From Amylostereum areolatum (lineage: Eukaryota > Basidiomycota > Agaricomycetes > Russulales > Stereaceae): a stretch of DNA of 64,000 nucleotides. The notes under the pieces were generated by a model, which was given only the letters and a program-made list of their open reading frames with translations, had not been told where the DNA came from and did not search any database. Position numbers and translations under genes: made by a program. Positions 21,530-32,933 of the stretch are shown here, in pieces. The stretch lies in NCBI GenBank assembly GCA_012932865.1, contig SAXG01000050.1, positions 62,001 to 126,000 on the forward strand, read 5' to 3'. Position 1 is the first letter of the stretch. The number at the start of each line of letters is the position of its first letter.

Positions 21530-21969
21530 TGTTGAAGGTAGTAATGCGGACGATCTCTAGCTTCAACTACATTATGTAATATGTGACGGAAAGGAACGGA
21601 AGGTTCTAGGAAGAACCGGAACAATATGGAATTGACTGTGCGAGGCTGTGCGGAGCATGTGATTCTTACTGTACGCTTTCACATGAAAGCTGTGGTAGAT
21701 GACTGAGCGCACTCTTGGCACTGATTAATTATGCTACACTATGGCACCACTTTCTTACAGCTTTTATGATTGGCTCTTATGGCACAGTGGTTTGGGTATA
21801 TAAGGCTCTCGTATTTCGTCCTGCCTCCTCACTCGAAGTATCCCTTCAACTGAGGTGAGCAAACCTTTATACCTTCTACTTATTTCTCTCTTGCTTACAT
21901 ACCTTAATATATAACTCAAAGTATCCCTTCGACTGAGCGTCTCACTGACTTGGATAAGTCTGTTTAACA
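21530..21969 (+). repeat. 3' LTR of the Ty1/copia element (440 bp)
   Basis: It starts TGTTGAAGG after the purine tract AAGTGGGAG and ends GTTTAACA, so the ends are TGTT/AACA inverted repeats. A TATATAA box is at 21797-21803. Confidence 0.85.
21797..21803 (+). promoter_or_regulatory. TATA box of the copia LTR
   Basis: TATATAA within U3 of the 440-bp LTR. Confidence 0.55.
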
Positions 21970-23155
21970 TCGAGTTGTTCATTGCCTTCGGTTTGTTTCA
22001 AGCACCGGTAATGTGGTGGCTGGTGTGCACTTGCACGTGTTTCGTGCGTGTTTCGGCCGGGATCGGCGAAGGTAGCAAGCAGGTGACTGAGGACGGGCAA
22101 TGCGAGAGGGTGAGGACATGCGCACATTTTGAGGGTACGGGTGTGGGCATCATGATGTTTGAAGTATGTGCACAGATATCAACGTATTGACGGGTGCGAG
22201 GGCGAGCGAGGAAGGGTGCAATGAAGAGGGAGGAACAAGGAGGAGGTTGTATGCTTGAATGAGCTCGTGAAAGAGTGATTGACATTCAGCTCTGATGACA
22301 CCTGATGGCACACGAGAGTCACCCAGACGATTTCCCAGATTTCCTTATTCGTGCGCGGGAACTTTGCAAACCCTGCTGCGGATTTCGTTTCTGGGGGCGA
22401 CCAGCCAAGGCCTCTAAATTTGAACAAGCCTACGGGGGGAGTTGAAGTTGGTCTGCGCGTGTGAGCTGGCGACATAACGGATATGTGACTTCGTGACTAA
22501 ATGTTACTGGTTCGTGACGAGGGAGCCGGTGATGTAAACCACCGTGTGAAGCGGTTGTCACGCCATACTCAAAAACAGACCCAAATCACCGTGTTTCGAA
22601 AGCACCACATAATTCACCGTGATTCTGAAAATCACCGCATTACACGGTGGGAAACAGGTGGACATGCCTTTATAGTGAGATAGCATCGTACCTCAACCAA
22701 CATCCATGAGGTAGGGAACCACGTTAGCTTCTCCGAGGTTCGCGAGCAAGGGCGCGGGAGGCAGCGGCAGCGCAGTGGCGCCTTTCAAAAGCTTTCGACC
22801 TTTCAAATTCCAGCATGCTTTCGACGCCGACTTCGCGGTGGTCTGAGCAGGAACCAGTGGCTTCTCAGTAGAACTGCAGTGCCATCCGCATTTCCCGATG
22901 CGCTTCCTGGGCGACTCCCAGTTCTCTATAATACGATTCCGAGGGCATCGATCGCGAGCGTTCAAATATCCGGGCGAACCGCCCTTCATGATCATACATA
23001 AACGCCGACGACTTGAGGAGATTACACAGCCCTAGCCTACGCGGGCATTCTCCTTAACAAGTGGTAAGTTCACATTTTGACCAAGAAAGATAATTTATCT
23101 AATCCAGGCGGTTGCAAGGGACGCCAACAGGCTCAACTTCTTTACACGAGGTCAC
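21970..23155. other. Intergenic region right of the copia element
   Basis: No convincing gene. It contains one copy of a dispersed repeat (22454-22679). A minus-strand open stretch at 22693-22995 has no recognisable motif. Confidence 0.5.
22454..22679 (+). repeat. Dispersed AATCACCG-rich repeat, copy 1
   Basis: It aligns over its whole length with 61673-61907 in the same orientation (GCGTGTGAGCTGGCGACAT at the left, ACGGTGGGAAACAG and CCTTATAGTGA at the right), perhaps 75-80% alike by eye. Internal AATCACC units recur. It is probably a non-autonomous element or its remnant; no coding potential. Confidence 0.7.
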
Positions 23156-24896
23156 CTACAGTTCCTTTCTTCCCTTCTCCCCAGACCCTTCCCCGCTGTA
23201 CGTCTCCAGCGCCTTCAGCCTCTCCGTCAACGTCGGGTGCGAGTGGTGGTAGGCCGAATACAACCAGTCTACCCACACCGTCGACAGGTTCTCCACGTGC
23301 AGTGCGACGAGCGCACGTCCCAGGCGCGGGCCCATGTCGCGCATGTCGTCCGACTTCAGCTGGGTCTGGAGCTCGCACGCGAAGCGGTCGGCTTGGTATT
23401 CGAAGCGGCGCGAGACGGCGTTGAGGGCCATGCCGACGACGGCCTCGAGGGGCGTGAGGACCATCTGTGCGAAAAAGCGTTCAGTTTCGGTCGGGGAGAG
23501 GACGTGAGGGACGACGGTTACTTGGTAGAGGAGGAACGCGATGATGGGCGGAGGGTGCGCCGCGACTTCTGGGGAGAATCCGAACGAGCGCAGGAGAGGC
23601 GCCGAGTACCGGAAGGCGGGGAAGACGGCCAGGATGGCGAAGATATGGAGTTGGGAGACGAGCATGAGCTTGGTCGGGTGGAGGTAGTACCAATGGCCCA
23701 GTTCGTGAGCTGTGAAGCGGCAACGGACGTCAGAGAGAACACCTTTGGCGAGAACGGGAATGCTCCTACCAAGGACGGCCTCGACCTCTTCGGGCTTGGA
23801 TTGCTTGATGAGCGTATCGAAGATAACGATATGTTTACTCTGTGGACACGATCAGACGGAAACGTCCACAAATATGAAAGAGCGTACCCAAGGCAGGCCG
23901 AAGAAGTACGCGTTGCTGTGGGAGCTGCGCTTCGAGCCGTCGATCTCATACAGGTGCTTCAGCGGGAACTTGAGCTTGGATGCCAGGCTCTCGACGCGAG
24001 TGCGGAGTTCGCCCTCGGGGAGAGGAGAAAGCTTGTTGAACAGCGGTTGGATGATGGTCGGGTAGATGATGACCATCAGCATTTGAAAGGCGAACCTGGG
24101 CAATGTACACCATTAGATGGCACCGAACGCAGCCACAAAGGAAGGGCGTACATGAAACCCATAAGCCATGGTACGAAACGATCGCCGGCCCAGTCGAAAA
24201 TGTACAGGAATCCGGCCAGAAGAGGAGTCCCAAGGACGAGTCCGACCGCCCATCCTTTGACCAAGTCCACGATGTACAGACTCGCGGTGGTCTTGTTGAA
24301 CCCATGTTGTTCTTCTAGGACGAAGGTTTGGTACAGATTCAAAGGCATGGTGGGGAATAATCGACGTGAACGTCAGGATGATGACGAACAGAACCGACTG
24401 GGATATCTACAAAGGGAACAGATGAGCAAAGAGGTATGAATGACGGAGGTCGACGGAGACCTCACTTGGTACTCTGGCCCATATCCAACCTTGGCCAATA
24501 CCTGGCCCGCAGCGGTCCAAGCCCACGGATAGTACAGCCCAGACGCTAGCTGGGCGGTATCCAAGAGCTGTTTGTAAAGCCCGGAGAAGAGCGAAAACTT
24601 GGCCTTGTGTCTGCCGTATAACTGCGACTTTTCGAACACCGTAGGAGTGAAGTGCTCCGCAAGCGCCGGTGGTGGTGAAGATCTTCGAGTACAGGGGGAA
24701 CTGTCGGAGCCTATGGAGTCGTGTATCAGTGCACACGCATCATGCAACACCTCTATGGCACGTACAGGAGATAGGACTCGAAGAGGCAGATGCCCCAAGC
24801 GAATGCTAGGACGTAAGTCTGCCAGTCGATCGGTTCGGTTTGCACGAAGGCAAGACGGCGCTGCAGGGCAGCCACTTGACCGTGCAAAAAATCCAT
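23156..24896 (-). CDS. STE24: CAAX prenyl protease 1 (Ste24-type zinc metalloprotease)
   Basis: Integral ER/nuclear membrane zinc endopeptidase that trims prenylated CAAX proteins such as lipopeptide mating pheromone. Start MDFLHGQVAALQRR at 24896, then a first membrane helix. Further blocks are NLYQTFVLEEQHGFNKTT, transmembrane helices near 24280-24080, and SHSNAYFFGLPW. The zinc site HELGHWYYLHP is created by splicing out 23710-23769. The third ligand region is RRFEYQADRFA near 23395. Other introns: 24711-24765 and 24407-24465. The frame must shift near 24690, unless an acceptor 10 bp downstream is used there, and again near 24348, before the NLYQTFV block. Each behaves as one surplus base. 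It is divergent from the complex I gene, with a shared ~350-bp promoter region. Confidence 0.9.
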
Positions 24897-25248
24897 ATGT
24901 CGAGAGAATCTCCGATCAGCAGTTCATGCAATGTATCGGCGCCAGGAGGACGGTTGGATGGAGGGCGAGGGTGAGAGGATGAGAGGGTGAGAGACGTGGC
25001 GGAGGACAGACGCGTGGCGGTGGCGGCTGGCCTCGCGGGGTAGCGCGTGATGGATCACGTGGCAGTTAAATTGGCGTTCCGTGGTTGGCCGAGGGAAGGC
25101 GCTCGGAATCGCTCTGACCGTCGTCACCGTCCTCGCCGTCGTCCTCCGCCCATTCTTCCCTCCTTCCTCCTCGGGCGACGCCCTGTGCGTGAAACACGCG
25201 CATATATATCTTTTCTACCCATATTTCTTCACCCCCAGGCCATAACCA
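24897..25248. promoter_or_regulatory. Divergent promoter region between STE24 and the complex I gene
   Basis: 352 bp with no coding signal. A CATATATATC stretch at 25201-25210 and a pyrimidine-rich leader precede the plus-strand start. Confidence 0.5.
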
Positions 25249-28014
25249 ATGCTGCGCTTGGTTGCGTCGGCATCAAAGCCCTCGTCGACGGGCATCCTCT
25301 CCAGAGTCGTTTGCTCTAACTGTCACGGCAACGGTACGCCCGGCCATATTCTACGCTTCCACGCCCTTTGTATTCATTTTTTGCAATAGACGGTCGTCGA
25401 ACGTTTGCTTCAACATCCGCCCGAAAGGCCGACATCACCCTCACCGTGGATGGCAAGGAGGTCACCGTTCCCCAAGGTGCGCTTCTTCCTGTCCTTCTGC
25501 CTCGGCACCGGTTTCTGACGCGTCGTTTTGCACAGGCTCCGCGTTGATTCAGGCGTGCGAGGCTGCTGGTTCCCCAATTCCACGGTGCGACTATCGTCAC
25601 AAGCGCCCGCTGTCCGGCTGACGCCATCAACAGATTTTGCTACCATGATCGTCTCGCGATTGCTGGCAACTGTCGGTGCGTTCGCCCACATTGTTTGCGT
25701 TTTTATTGTCTGACGTGTGCCGTAGGATGTGCCTTGTTGAGGTTGAGCGCTCCCCAAAACCTGTCGCGTCATGGTATGTCCGCTTGTGCCGTGTATGCAA
25801 CCCTTGCTCACGTTTGTCGCAGTGCCATGCCCGCCATGCCAGGTTCGAAGGTCTTCACAAATACGCCCCTTGTTCACGAAGCTCGGTACGTCGCTTCTGT
25901 TGACAAGAACCTACATGCGCTTACCCCCAACCCCAGCGAGGGTGTAATGGAGTTCCTTTTAGCGAACCACCCATTGGACTGCCCCATTTGTGACCAGGGT
26001 GGCGAGTGCGACCTCCAGGACCAGTCCATGCGCTACGGCTCCGATCGTTCCCGCTTCCACGAAATCACTGGCAAGCGCGCTGTCGAGAACAAGGAGCTCG
26101 GACCTTTGGTGAAGACGTCCATGAACCGCTGTATTCAATGCACGCGCTGCGTGCGTTTCGCCAACGAGGTTGCGGGTGTCGAGGAGCTGGGCACTACCGG
26201 ACGTGGGAACGACCTTCAAATCGGCATGTACGTGGAGAAGATGATGGACTCCGAGCTGTCGGGCAACATTGTGGATCTTTGCCCCGTCGGTGCCCTCACC
26301 AGCAAACCATACGCCTTCCACGCACGACCATGGGAGCTCAAGAACACGGAATCCGTCGACGTTTTGGATGCCGTTGGGTCCAACATCCGCATAGACTCTC
26401 GTGGTGTCCAGGTCATGCGCGTCCAGCCCCGTACGAACGACGACGTAAACGAGGAGTGGATCAGCGACAAGACACGCTACGCGTACGACGGCCTCAAGTT
26501 CCAACGTCTGACCACTCCTCTCATCAAGAAGGGCGACCGCTTCGTCCCTGCATCATGGGAAGACGCACTCACTTCCATCGCCGAAGGACTCAAGCGTACT
26601 GGGGCCAACGGCGACGAAATTCAAGCTGTTGCTGGCCATCTTGCTGACACCGAGTCGCTCGTCGCGTTGAAGGATCTCGTCAACCGCCTTGGGTCGGACA
26701 ACACCGCGCTCGACCAGGTTGGCGGATATGCACCTCCCGTCGCAGGCGTCGACGCTCGCTCCAACTACCTGTTCAACTCCACCATTCCCGGTGTCGAAGA
26801 GGCCGACGCCATTCTGCTCGTTGGCACCAACCCCCGCCACGAAGCTGCCGTCCTGAACTCGCGCATCCGCAAGAGTTGGCTGCACACCGGCCTCGAGGTT
26901 GGGCTCATCGGCGAGCGCGTCGACACCGCGTATGGATACGACTATCTCGGCACGGACGCGAAGGCCCTCGCGGACTTCGTCGCCGGCAAGGGCGAGTTCG
27001 CGAAGAAGTTCCAGGCGGCGAAGAAGCCGTTGATCATCCTCGGAAGCGCCAGTTTCGGAGCACGCAGATGGCCCCGCCGTGTACAACGCGCTTGGCCAAG
27101 TTCGTGGAGAAGAACCAGAGCAAGATGGTCACACCAGAGTGGAACGGGCTCTCCGTCCTCCAACGGGTACGTTTTGCGGTGCATTCACGCAGCGCTTCCC
27201 CGTTCATCTCCTGTCTAGGTGGCCTCCCGCCCGGCCGCCTACGAGATTGGCTTCGTGCCGTCGAAGAAGGCGAGCACGGTCAAGCCCAAGTTCATCTATC
27301 TCCTCAACGCGGACGAGGTCGACCCCAAGTCGATCCCCAAAGACGCGTTCGTCGTCTACCAGGGCCACCATGGTGACCTCGGCGCCCAACTCGGCGGACG
27401 TCTGCCTGCCCCGCCGCGGCGTACACGGAGAAGTCGACGACATGGGTGAACACGGAGGGCCGCTCGCAGCTCGGCCGTGCCGCGGTCCCACCACCGGGTG
27501 CCTCCCGCGAGGACTGGAAGATCATCCGGTATGTCTCTCGGCCTGCGCTCTGCTGGTGTATGGCACGATGCTGACGCGGCCGTCGTCGTCAGCGCCCTTT
27601 CGGAGATCGTCGGCAGCCCTCTGCCCTACGACGACGTCCTCAGCTTGCGCGACCGCATGTGGGAGATCTCGCCGACGCTCGTGCGGTACGACACCACGGA
27701 GCGCACGTCGGTCGAGGTCGCGCTGGCGGGCTTGAAGGCGCTCGCGGCGCGCACGGCGGCGGCGAAGGTCTCGGGGGCGCCCTTCAAGAAGCCGATCGAG
27801 AACTTCTACCAAACGGATCCGATCTCGAGAGCGTGCGTCCCACCTTCCGTCGCTCGCTCGCCTTTTCTTTCAGTCGTTGAATGCGGCCGGGTTGGCTGAC
27901 GAGGAGTGTTTCTTTTTTGACAGGTCGGTCACGATGGCGCAGTGCACGCGCGCGTTTGTGAAGGGCGAGGAGTACGCGCCGGCGGCGAAGGCGACAGAGG
28001 CGGCGTTCGCATGA
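25249..28014 (+). CDS. NADH:ubiquinone oxidoreductase 75/78-kDa subunit, mitochondrial
   Basis: The iron-sulfur electron-wire subunit of respiratory complex I (NDUFS1/NuoG family). Ten exons: 25249-25333, 25390-25476, 25536-25584, 25634-25675, 25726-25773, 25823-25885, 25937-27166, 27219-27528, 27593-27832 and 27924-28014. An Arg/Ser-rich presequence is followed by the [2Fe-2S] domain ([20 protein letters not shown]), the His-Cys3 site ([18 protein letters not shown]) and the [4Fe-4S] site ([12 protein letters not shown]). The molybdopterin-like fold follows. Frame breaks occur near 27051, 27093, 27388 and 27411, each one surplus base. Spliced length is 2245 nt; subtracting four gives exactly 747 codons, the usual family size. 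The protein would be truncated if these are real. Confidence 0.93.
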
Positions 28015-29274
28015 AAATTGTCTGTCGTAGTTAGAGTGCGGGATTGGCTTTCTAATGCAGTGGTTGACCTTCGACGTAACCTCGGGCTGTGAGGTGGTGT
28101 TTCTCCCTGTGGAACGCGGTGGGTGGGACGTGGTTTGCTCCCGATTCGACTGACACACGTCTCCAAGCTATCGAGCTTCAAGGTGTGCTATCATCCGACA
28201 CTCCCAACCTTGAACTCTCACACTAGGGTGGTGCTCGAACAGCAACCGTGATAACGTATCCCCCTCGCGTGCCACCACGAAGAGACGATACGGTGCAACC
28301 TTCGCCTGCCCATGCATAGCTTTCACCTTCTGGTGCCTCAGGTCCCAGGACGAAGGGCAGGCCGTGATGCACGCGAACAGCTTTCCAGCCGGCCTTCTAC
28401 AACAGGGTGCGGAACTGGGTATGTGGGCGGGGCGGCGGATCGCGATGGGTCGCTTGCGAGTTTGTGCTGGTCGGACCAGGGGCGGAAGTCGTGGCGCGGT
28501 GCCTACGCGGGGGGACGCACCCTCGGATTGGGGGGGGGGCTGGTTGGAGGTGCGTTCGATTGTCGCTTCTCTTCGGAGACGCTGATTGCTCAATGGCAGG
28601 GCTCTTTCTTTGATGTTTTCAGGTGCACACGTCCAGCCTGATTCGTGGGGGCGATGTCGACAGCTTGCGATGTAGCATTACAATAAGGAGAACTTCTTTC
28701 GTTGCGCTATACTAGCCGGGTAGGATCAAGTAGGGCGCGTGGGACGTGGGCAAGCTCCGAGTCGGCGGTACACGCCATGCAACTAACTTCAAGTTCCTGG
28801 TCGTTGGTCCTCGGTGCTCCCGTGCCCGAGCAGAATCCTTCCAACGCCACTGACCTGCCGCGTGGGCAACCTTTTGACAGGCCATGCGTGGTAGACCGGA
28901 CGCGCGAACGCACCGCTACTCAAGGAAGGTATCGCGATGGTATGGAACCCGCCGCCGCTTGAAGGGCCTCCATTGAAATCCGCTCCGCCAATTTTTTCCC
29001 TGTCATCATGGCTCGCCCAATACACTTCTCATGTCTGTTTTTGTGCGTCGTGGCTTTTTTTTCCTTGGACGCATGGGCGGGGAGCTGACAGCTATGTTGG
29101 ATTCGGATCCACAGCGCCGACAAGGACCGAGGGCGCGAGGACCGCTCGTTCAGCGGTGAGGTTCTTTGAAAATGCATAAAAAGCGAATTTCTGATATCTC
29201 CGGAGCAGCCTCATCTCCCTCCCTCCGTCTCTCACTTCCTCCTGCTCCCTCAATCCCTCCTCCATTTTTCGAAA
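28015..29274. other. Intergenic region, unresolved
   Basis: GC-rich, with open frames on both strands. A minus-strand stretch at 28181-28350 (VAPYRLFVVAREGDTLSRLL) has coding-like composition and might be a terminal exon, but I could not build a gene around it. Confidence 0.35.
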
Positions 29275-29849
29275 ATGAATCCCGAGACAATCATAGATTC
29301 ACTCCTTGCCAACCCCCACATTTTAACTGATTTAGCCGCTCTGTATGAAGTGGCCACTGGCCGGGGCCAGGAGGTATATTCTATGCCGTCATAGTTATTT
29401 ATCTCTTGATAGCTGATGCCATAGAATATAGGTCCGAAATGCCCATTTCGTTAATCTCCTCCTCGAGAGGCCGGCCCTTCTAGCCGAGATGTCGGATATC
29501 ATCGCGGCGGCGGTGTCCCCGCAACAGGTCAGTTCACATGCCTTTCTCGGATACCTTCGATCTGCGCAGCTGAACGGCCATTTAGGAAACCCCACAAGAG
29601 ATTACTATAAGAAGCCCCCGGCGAGCCTGCGCACCGTCCCCAACTCCGCCTCCCTCTCAGACTCTCCCCCCTTTCCCTCTCCCATCCCTCACATCCACCG
29701 CGGTGCCTGTGTCCATCCTCGCGCACACCTCGTGCGCTTGCAATGTTATACTACCGGATACAGACTCAATGAGTGCGGTGGCACCCGTCCGCCGTCTTCC
29801 TCCCCGCTTAAGATCCCCGACCCTACGACATTCTAGATGCAAAAGCTGA
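29275..29849 (+). CDS. Small three-exon gene, unknown function (about 152 aa)
   Basis: Exons 29275-29373, 29432-29527 and 29586-29849 join in phase with GT-AG introns of 58 bp each. The N-terminal half is helical and acidic (MNPETIIDSLLANPHILTDL, then NAHFVNLLLERPALLAEMSD). The third exon is Pro/Ser-rich and disordered. An alternative 3' end, splicing to about 29812 and ending at 30015 with the acidic tail SDDEIQVIE, also looks coding. I recognise no family. Being spliced and of protein-like composition, it is likely real, but the 3' model is uncertain. Confidence 0.5.
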
Positions 29850-30015
29850 GCCAAAAACCCGGCGAAGGATATTCCGTCCCAGTGCAAGCTCCTCACGCTG
29901 TCTGCTCCCCTCCACGCGTGATCCTTCCGATGCCGTTGCCGGCCCGAGTCGCTCGTGCGGTCATTCCCTCTTCGACCCGCCATCCTCGGACGATGAAATC
30001 CAAGTAATTGAGTAG

Positions 30016-31704
30016 TAGGAGGTATGGTCTAATTTATTATCTCCTTGAAAGCCTATGAAAACTATTGCATTTTTTTCGAAGATGACATCTCTGAGATGGA
30101 GTGATGTGCCCTACTCACTCGAGGGAGAATTCATCCTCCTCGGGATGTATACATCCCAATCTCTGAGCCCTTGGATGTATACAGAGTTGAGGTGGATATA
30201 TCCCGAGGAGGATGGATTCTCCTGTGGGGTGGGTATGGCTTTGTTTTTCAGATGGATCTGTTTTTGAAACTGTACTATGTACCTTACCTCTGCTGTCCCA
30301 TGTCATCTTTGTTTTTCCCCTTTGCAATTTCATGTGTTGGTCCTTCTTGTTCTCTCATGAGTGCTTGCTCATCTACCTGTCTTGGAATACTACTCTGTGA
30401 AAGCATATTGCCATGTTCATTGTACACATACTATGTGGATACAGAAAAGTAATACTACATTGGAAGGTTCTAAGGATTATAAAGTATTGTCTCCCAGCCA
30501 GCACTCCATCTGAACTTTCATCCAACTTCAACATCCCCAATCTTGACTATAATGCTCAATGGGAAAGGGGAAATATCTTGGTTCGTGATTGCGGGAATGG
30601 CCATGTGGCCATGCTCCGACACAGTATGGGTAACCATTGTATGAAGGGACTTCACGAGCGCGGCAGAGAGAGTTTGGTTGAATGTTTGACGTTCTTTTGA
30701 TACAGGAGAGGTAAGAACGGGAGAAAGCCAAGAAACCAAAGAGTGGGCATCGCCTCACCTTGCTCGGAGCGCAACTGGCATATTTCAACATTGATTACCC
30801 TAGGGCGGGGGTGGGTTACGACGACAGCGAGAGGTGGAGGGGGACGAACCATTGTTCCCAAGGGACCTCATCCTGGAGCAGGGATGGTTAGGAAGACTAT
30901 TGATGTTCAAGGGAGTGAAAGCGCACTTCGACGGTTAGCCCGAAAGGCCAGGTTTTGCGTTGGCGCTTGTCGGAGAGCGTTAACGTTATCTGAGGATAAC
31001 GTGCAGACCGTAAGTAGGATCACGACGCGTGGGTGAGCGAGGGAAGACACACCCGGCCTCGCTTGTTTGCACCGTTCTCCATTCCTTTCCAAAAAGTGTC
31101 CACCTTCTCGTCCACAAGCCTCTCCATCGCGGGATCCGTCACGCCTGGCTGTCGTCGCATACAGACGCCTTCAGCATGTCCGATGTGAGAAGAACGAGGA
31201 GGTACGCACCATTGTGACGTCCAAGACTTCGAACATTCGCGGTTTAACGGTCCCTAGGAGCCGGTGGAAGAGAATCGCGTGCAGGAGGGCGCGGAGGACA
31301 TCGCGGATGTTGTGCCGGTCTAGGATTTGGAAGGTCGGGATTCTTCCGTTCTTTGGGGCGGAATGGCGAGAGCACGGGGACGTACGAGGTCGATGGTGAT
31401 CGTTGCGTGCATCGCGGACGGGTTCATAGTAGTGGATAGAAATTAAAGAAAGCCAACGACGGCATCCGACTCGAAGCCGCCCCGGCCGTAGAGGTGGGAA
31501 CGTATTTCTTCTTTTGGAGCGGTGATCATCAGGACATCCGGCGGTCACTTGCGAGTTGCGACGTCGTTAATCCGAAGCTCTACAACACTACTGAACCATC
31601 GTTTAAGCAGTGCGCCAGGGATATTTTATACACCGAATGAAGAGGATCGAGAAATAGTATGGGAGCGCCCTCGACTCTCGAGACTCCCGTAGTCGAACGT
31701 GAGT
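30016..31704. other. Intergenic region
   Basis: 1.7 kb, AT-richer at 30050-30500, with a foldback repeat (30124-30222). Open stretches on both strands show no recognisable protein features. No gene is called. Confidence 0.45.
30124..30222. repeat. Foldback inverted repeat
   Basis: Arms 30124-30156 and 30191-30222 are near-perfect reverse complements (GGAGAATTCATCCTCCTCGG against its complement), with a 34-bp loop. It could be a tiny MITE or a hairpin-forming RNA element. Confidence 0.75.
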
Positions 31705-32933
31705 CTAAGTTCGGTCGGACAGATACCCCCCTTCCCTAAGCCACTCCAAACACTGCGCCGCCACCAACTCTCCATGTTCTGTCGCAAAATAAACCCCTAC
31801 AGTAAGCGTTCATCCACCACCGCAAGTACGCTTGCTCACCATCATCGACACAAAACGCATGTCCGACATCGCTCCGCCCTCCCACGACCCTCTCTTCCAC
31901 CCCCGCTCCCACCAGCGCCCTCTCAACCTCCGCCCGTCCAGCGCCCACCCATCCGTCTCTCTCCGCGTAGAACAGCCGCAGCTTCTCCGCGTGCGAGCGC
32001 AGGAGCGCAACGTCCAGCGCGCGCACCGTTCGCAGCATGTGGTCCGCGAGCGTCAGACAAGTATACACCGACCCCGGCGCGCGCACGAACGCGCGGAGGG
32101 CGGCGAGCTGGGGCGCGGGCCAGGTGGGGAAGAGACGTGCGAGGGGGAGACGGGACGCGAGCGGTGCGAGGAGCGAGAGCAGCCTGGGGACTGGCCGTCG
32201 GAAGAGGGGCTGTCAATGATTCAGCACGGCGGGTCAGAATCCAAAGTCCTACTGAAGCTGCCACTAGCGGCACGTCGCGGGAGAGGGAAACGGCGTACGT
32301 ACCCACAGCGTCCGACCGCGCGGCGTCCCCGCCATGTCGCTCAGCGTGGGGAAGAGCAGGAACGCGCCGTCGACGGTGTCCCGGACGAGCGCGGAGAACT
32401 TGCGTGGCGAGCCACGCGCCGATGCTGTGTCCGATGAGCACGATCCGCGGACGGGGGCCACGCGCCCCACTGCCAGCAGGGAGGAGCGCGTCGTGGACGG
32501 CGAGAAGGGCCTCCACTTGCGCAGGTGACGCCCACGTTTTCTGCGGCCGGCAGTCGGGAGGGGTCCGACGCGTCTGTGGAGCCGTGAAATCCGAGATGGG
32601 TGTGCGCGAGGAGGGCGAAGGAGGGCGAGGACGCGGAGGCGGCGGTGTGCAGCGCGGAGAGGAAGGGTGCGTAAAATCCGGTCAGGCCGAGGGTTCCTGC
32701 GGAGGGTAAGGACAACGGAGCGTGAGTTAGCTTGGTTTCTGGGATGTGAAAAAGAAAGGGAGGGGACCTGGTATGAAGATGGCGATGGTACTCGGGGACG
32801 AATCCTCGTCGCGAGGCGCCCACCAGAGCACTTGAGAGCGGCCGAAGGGATGTTGGTGGTCAAACACACCCTCCAGATACGATACCCCAGGCTTTTCTGG
32901 AATCAAAGGGTCGAGGAATGGCGGTAAAGACAT
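31705..32933 (-). CDS. Lipid droplet-associated hydrolase-like alpha/beta hydrolase, paralogue 1
   Basis: Four exons: 32768-32933, 32303-32696, 31840-32209, 31705-31796. The start MSLPPFLDPL is chosen because it aligns with the start of the paralogue at 38015; an upstream Met at 32963 exists. The fold is recognised by GLTGFYAPFLSAL, a nucleophile elbow IVLIGHSIGAWLA (GHSIG), FLLFPTLSDMAGTPRGRTLW, a C-terminal His region (GELVAAQCLEWLREGGYL), and total size. LDAH-family enzymes act on lipid droplets. Two frame breaks (near 32520 and 32387) each fit one surplus base; 1022 nt minus two equals 340 codons. Its promoter region adjoins 33000. Confidence 0.82.

Larger units (their letters stand above)
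3252..21969 (+). mobile_element. Ty1/copia LTR retrotransposon, interrupted by gypsy and hAT insertions, 5' part off-window
   Basis: Copia RT sequence (3252-4276) continues after the hAT as copia RNase H (20895-21503) and a 3' LTR (21530-21969). The two halves join in frame once the hAT and one copy of its 8-bp duplication are removed. The left half starts directly after the gypsy LTR end, so the 5' half of the copia should lie beyond the gypsy element, left of the window. Confidence 0.9.

Noticed and set aside
31699..32709. Long plus-strand open frame over the hydrolase gene
   Set aside because: Arg/Ala-rich shadow of the minus-strand exons, which carry the GHSIG elbow.
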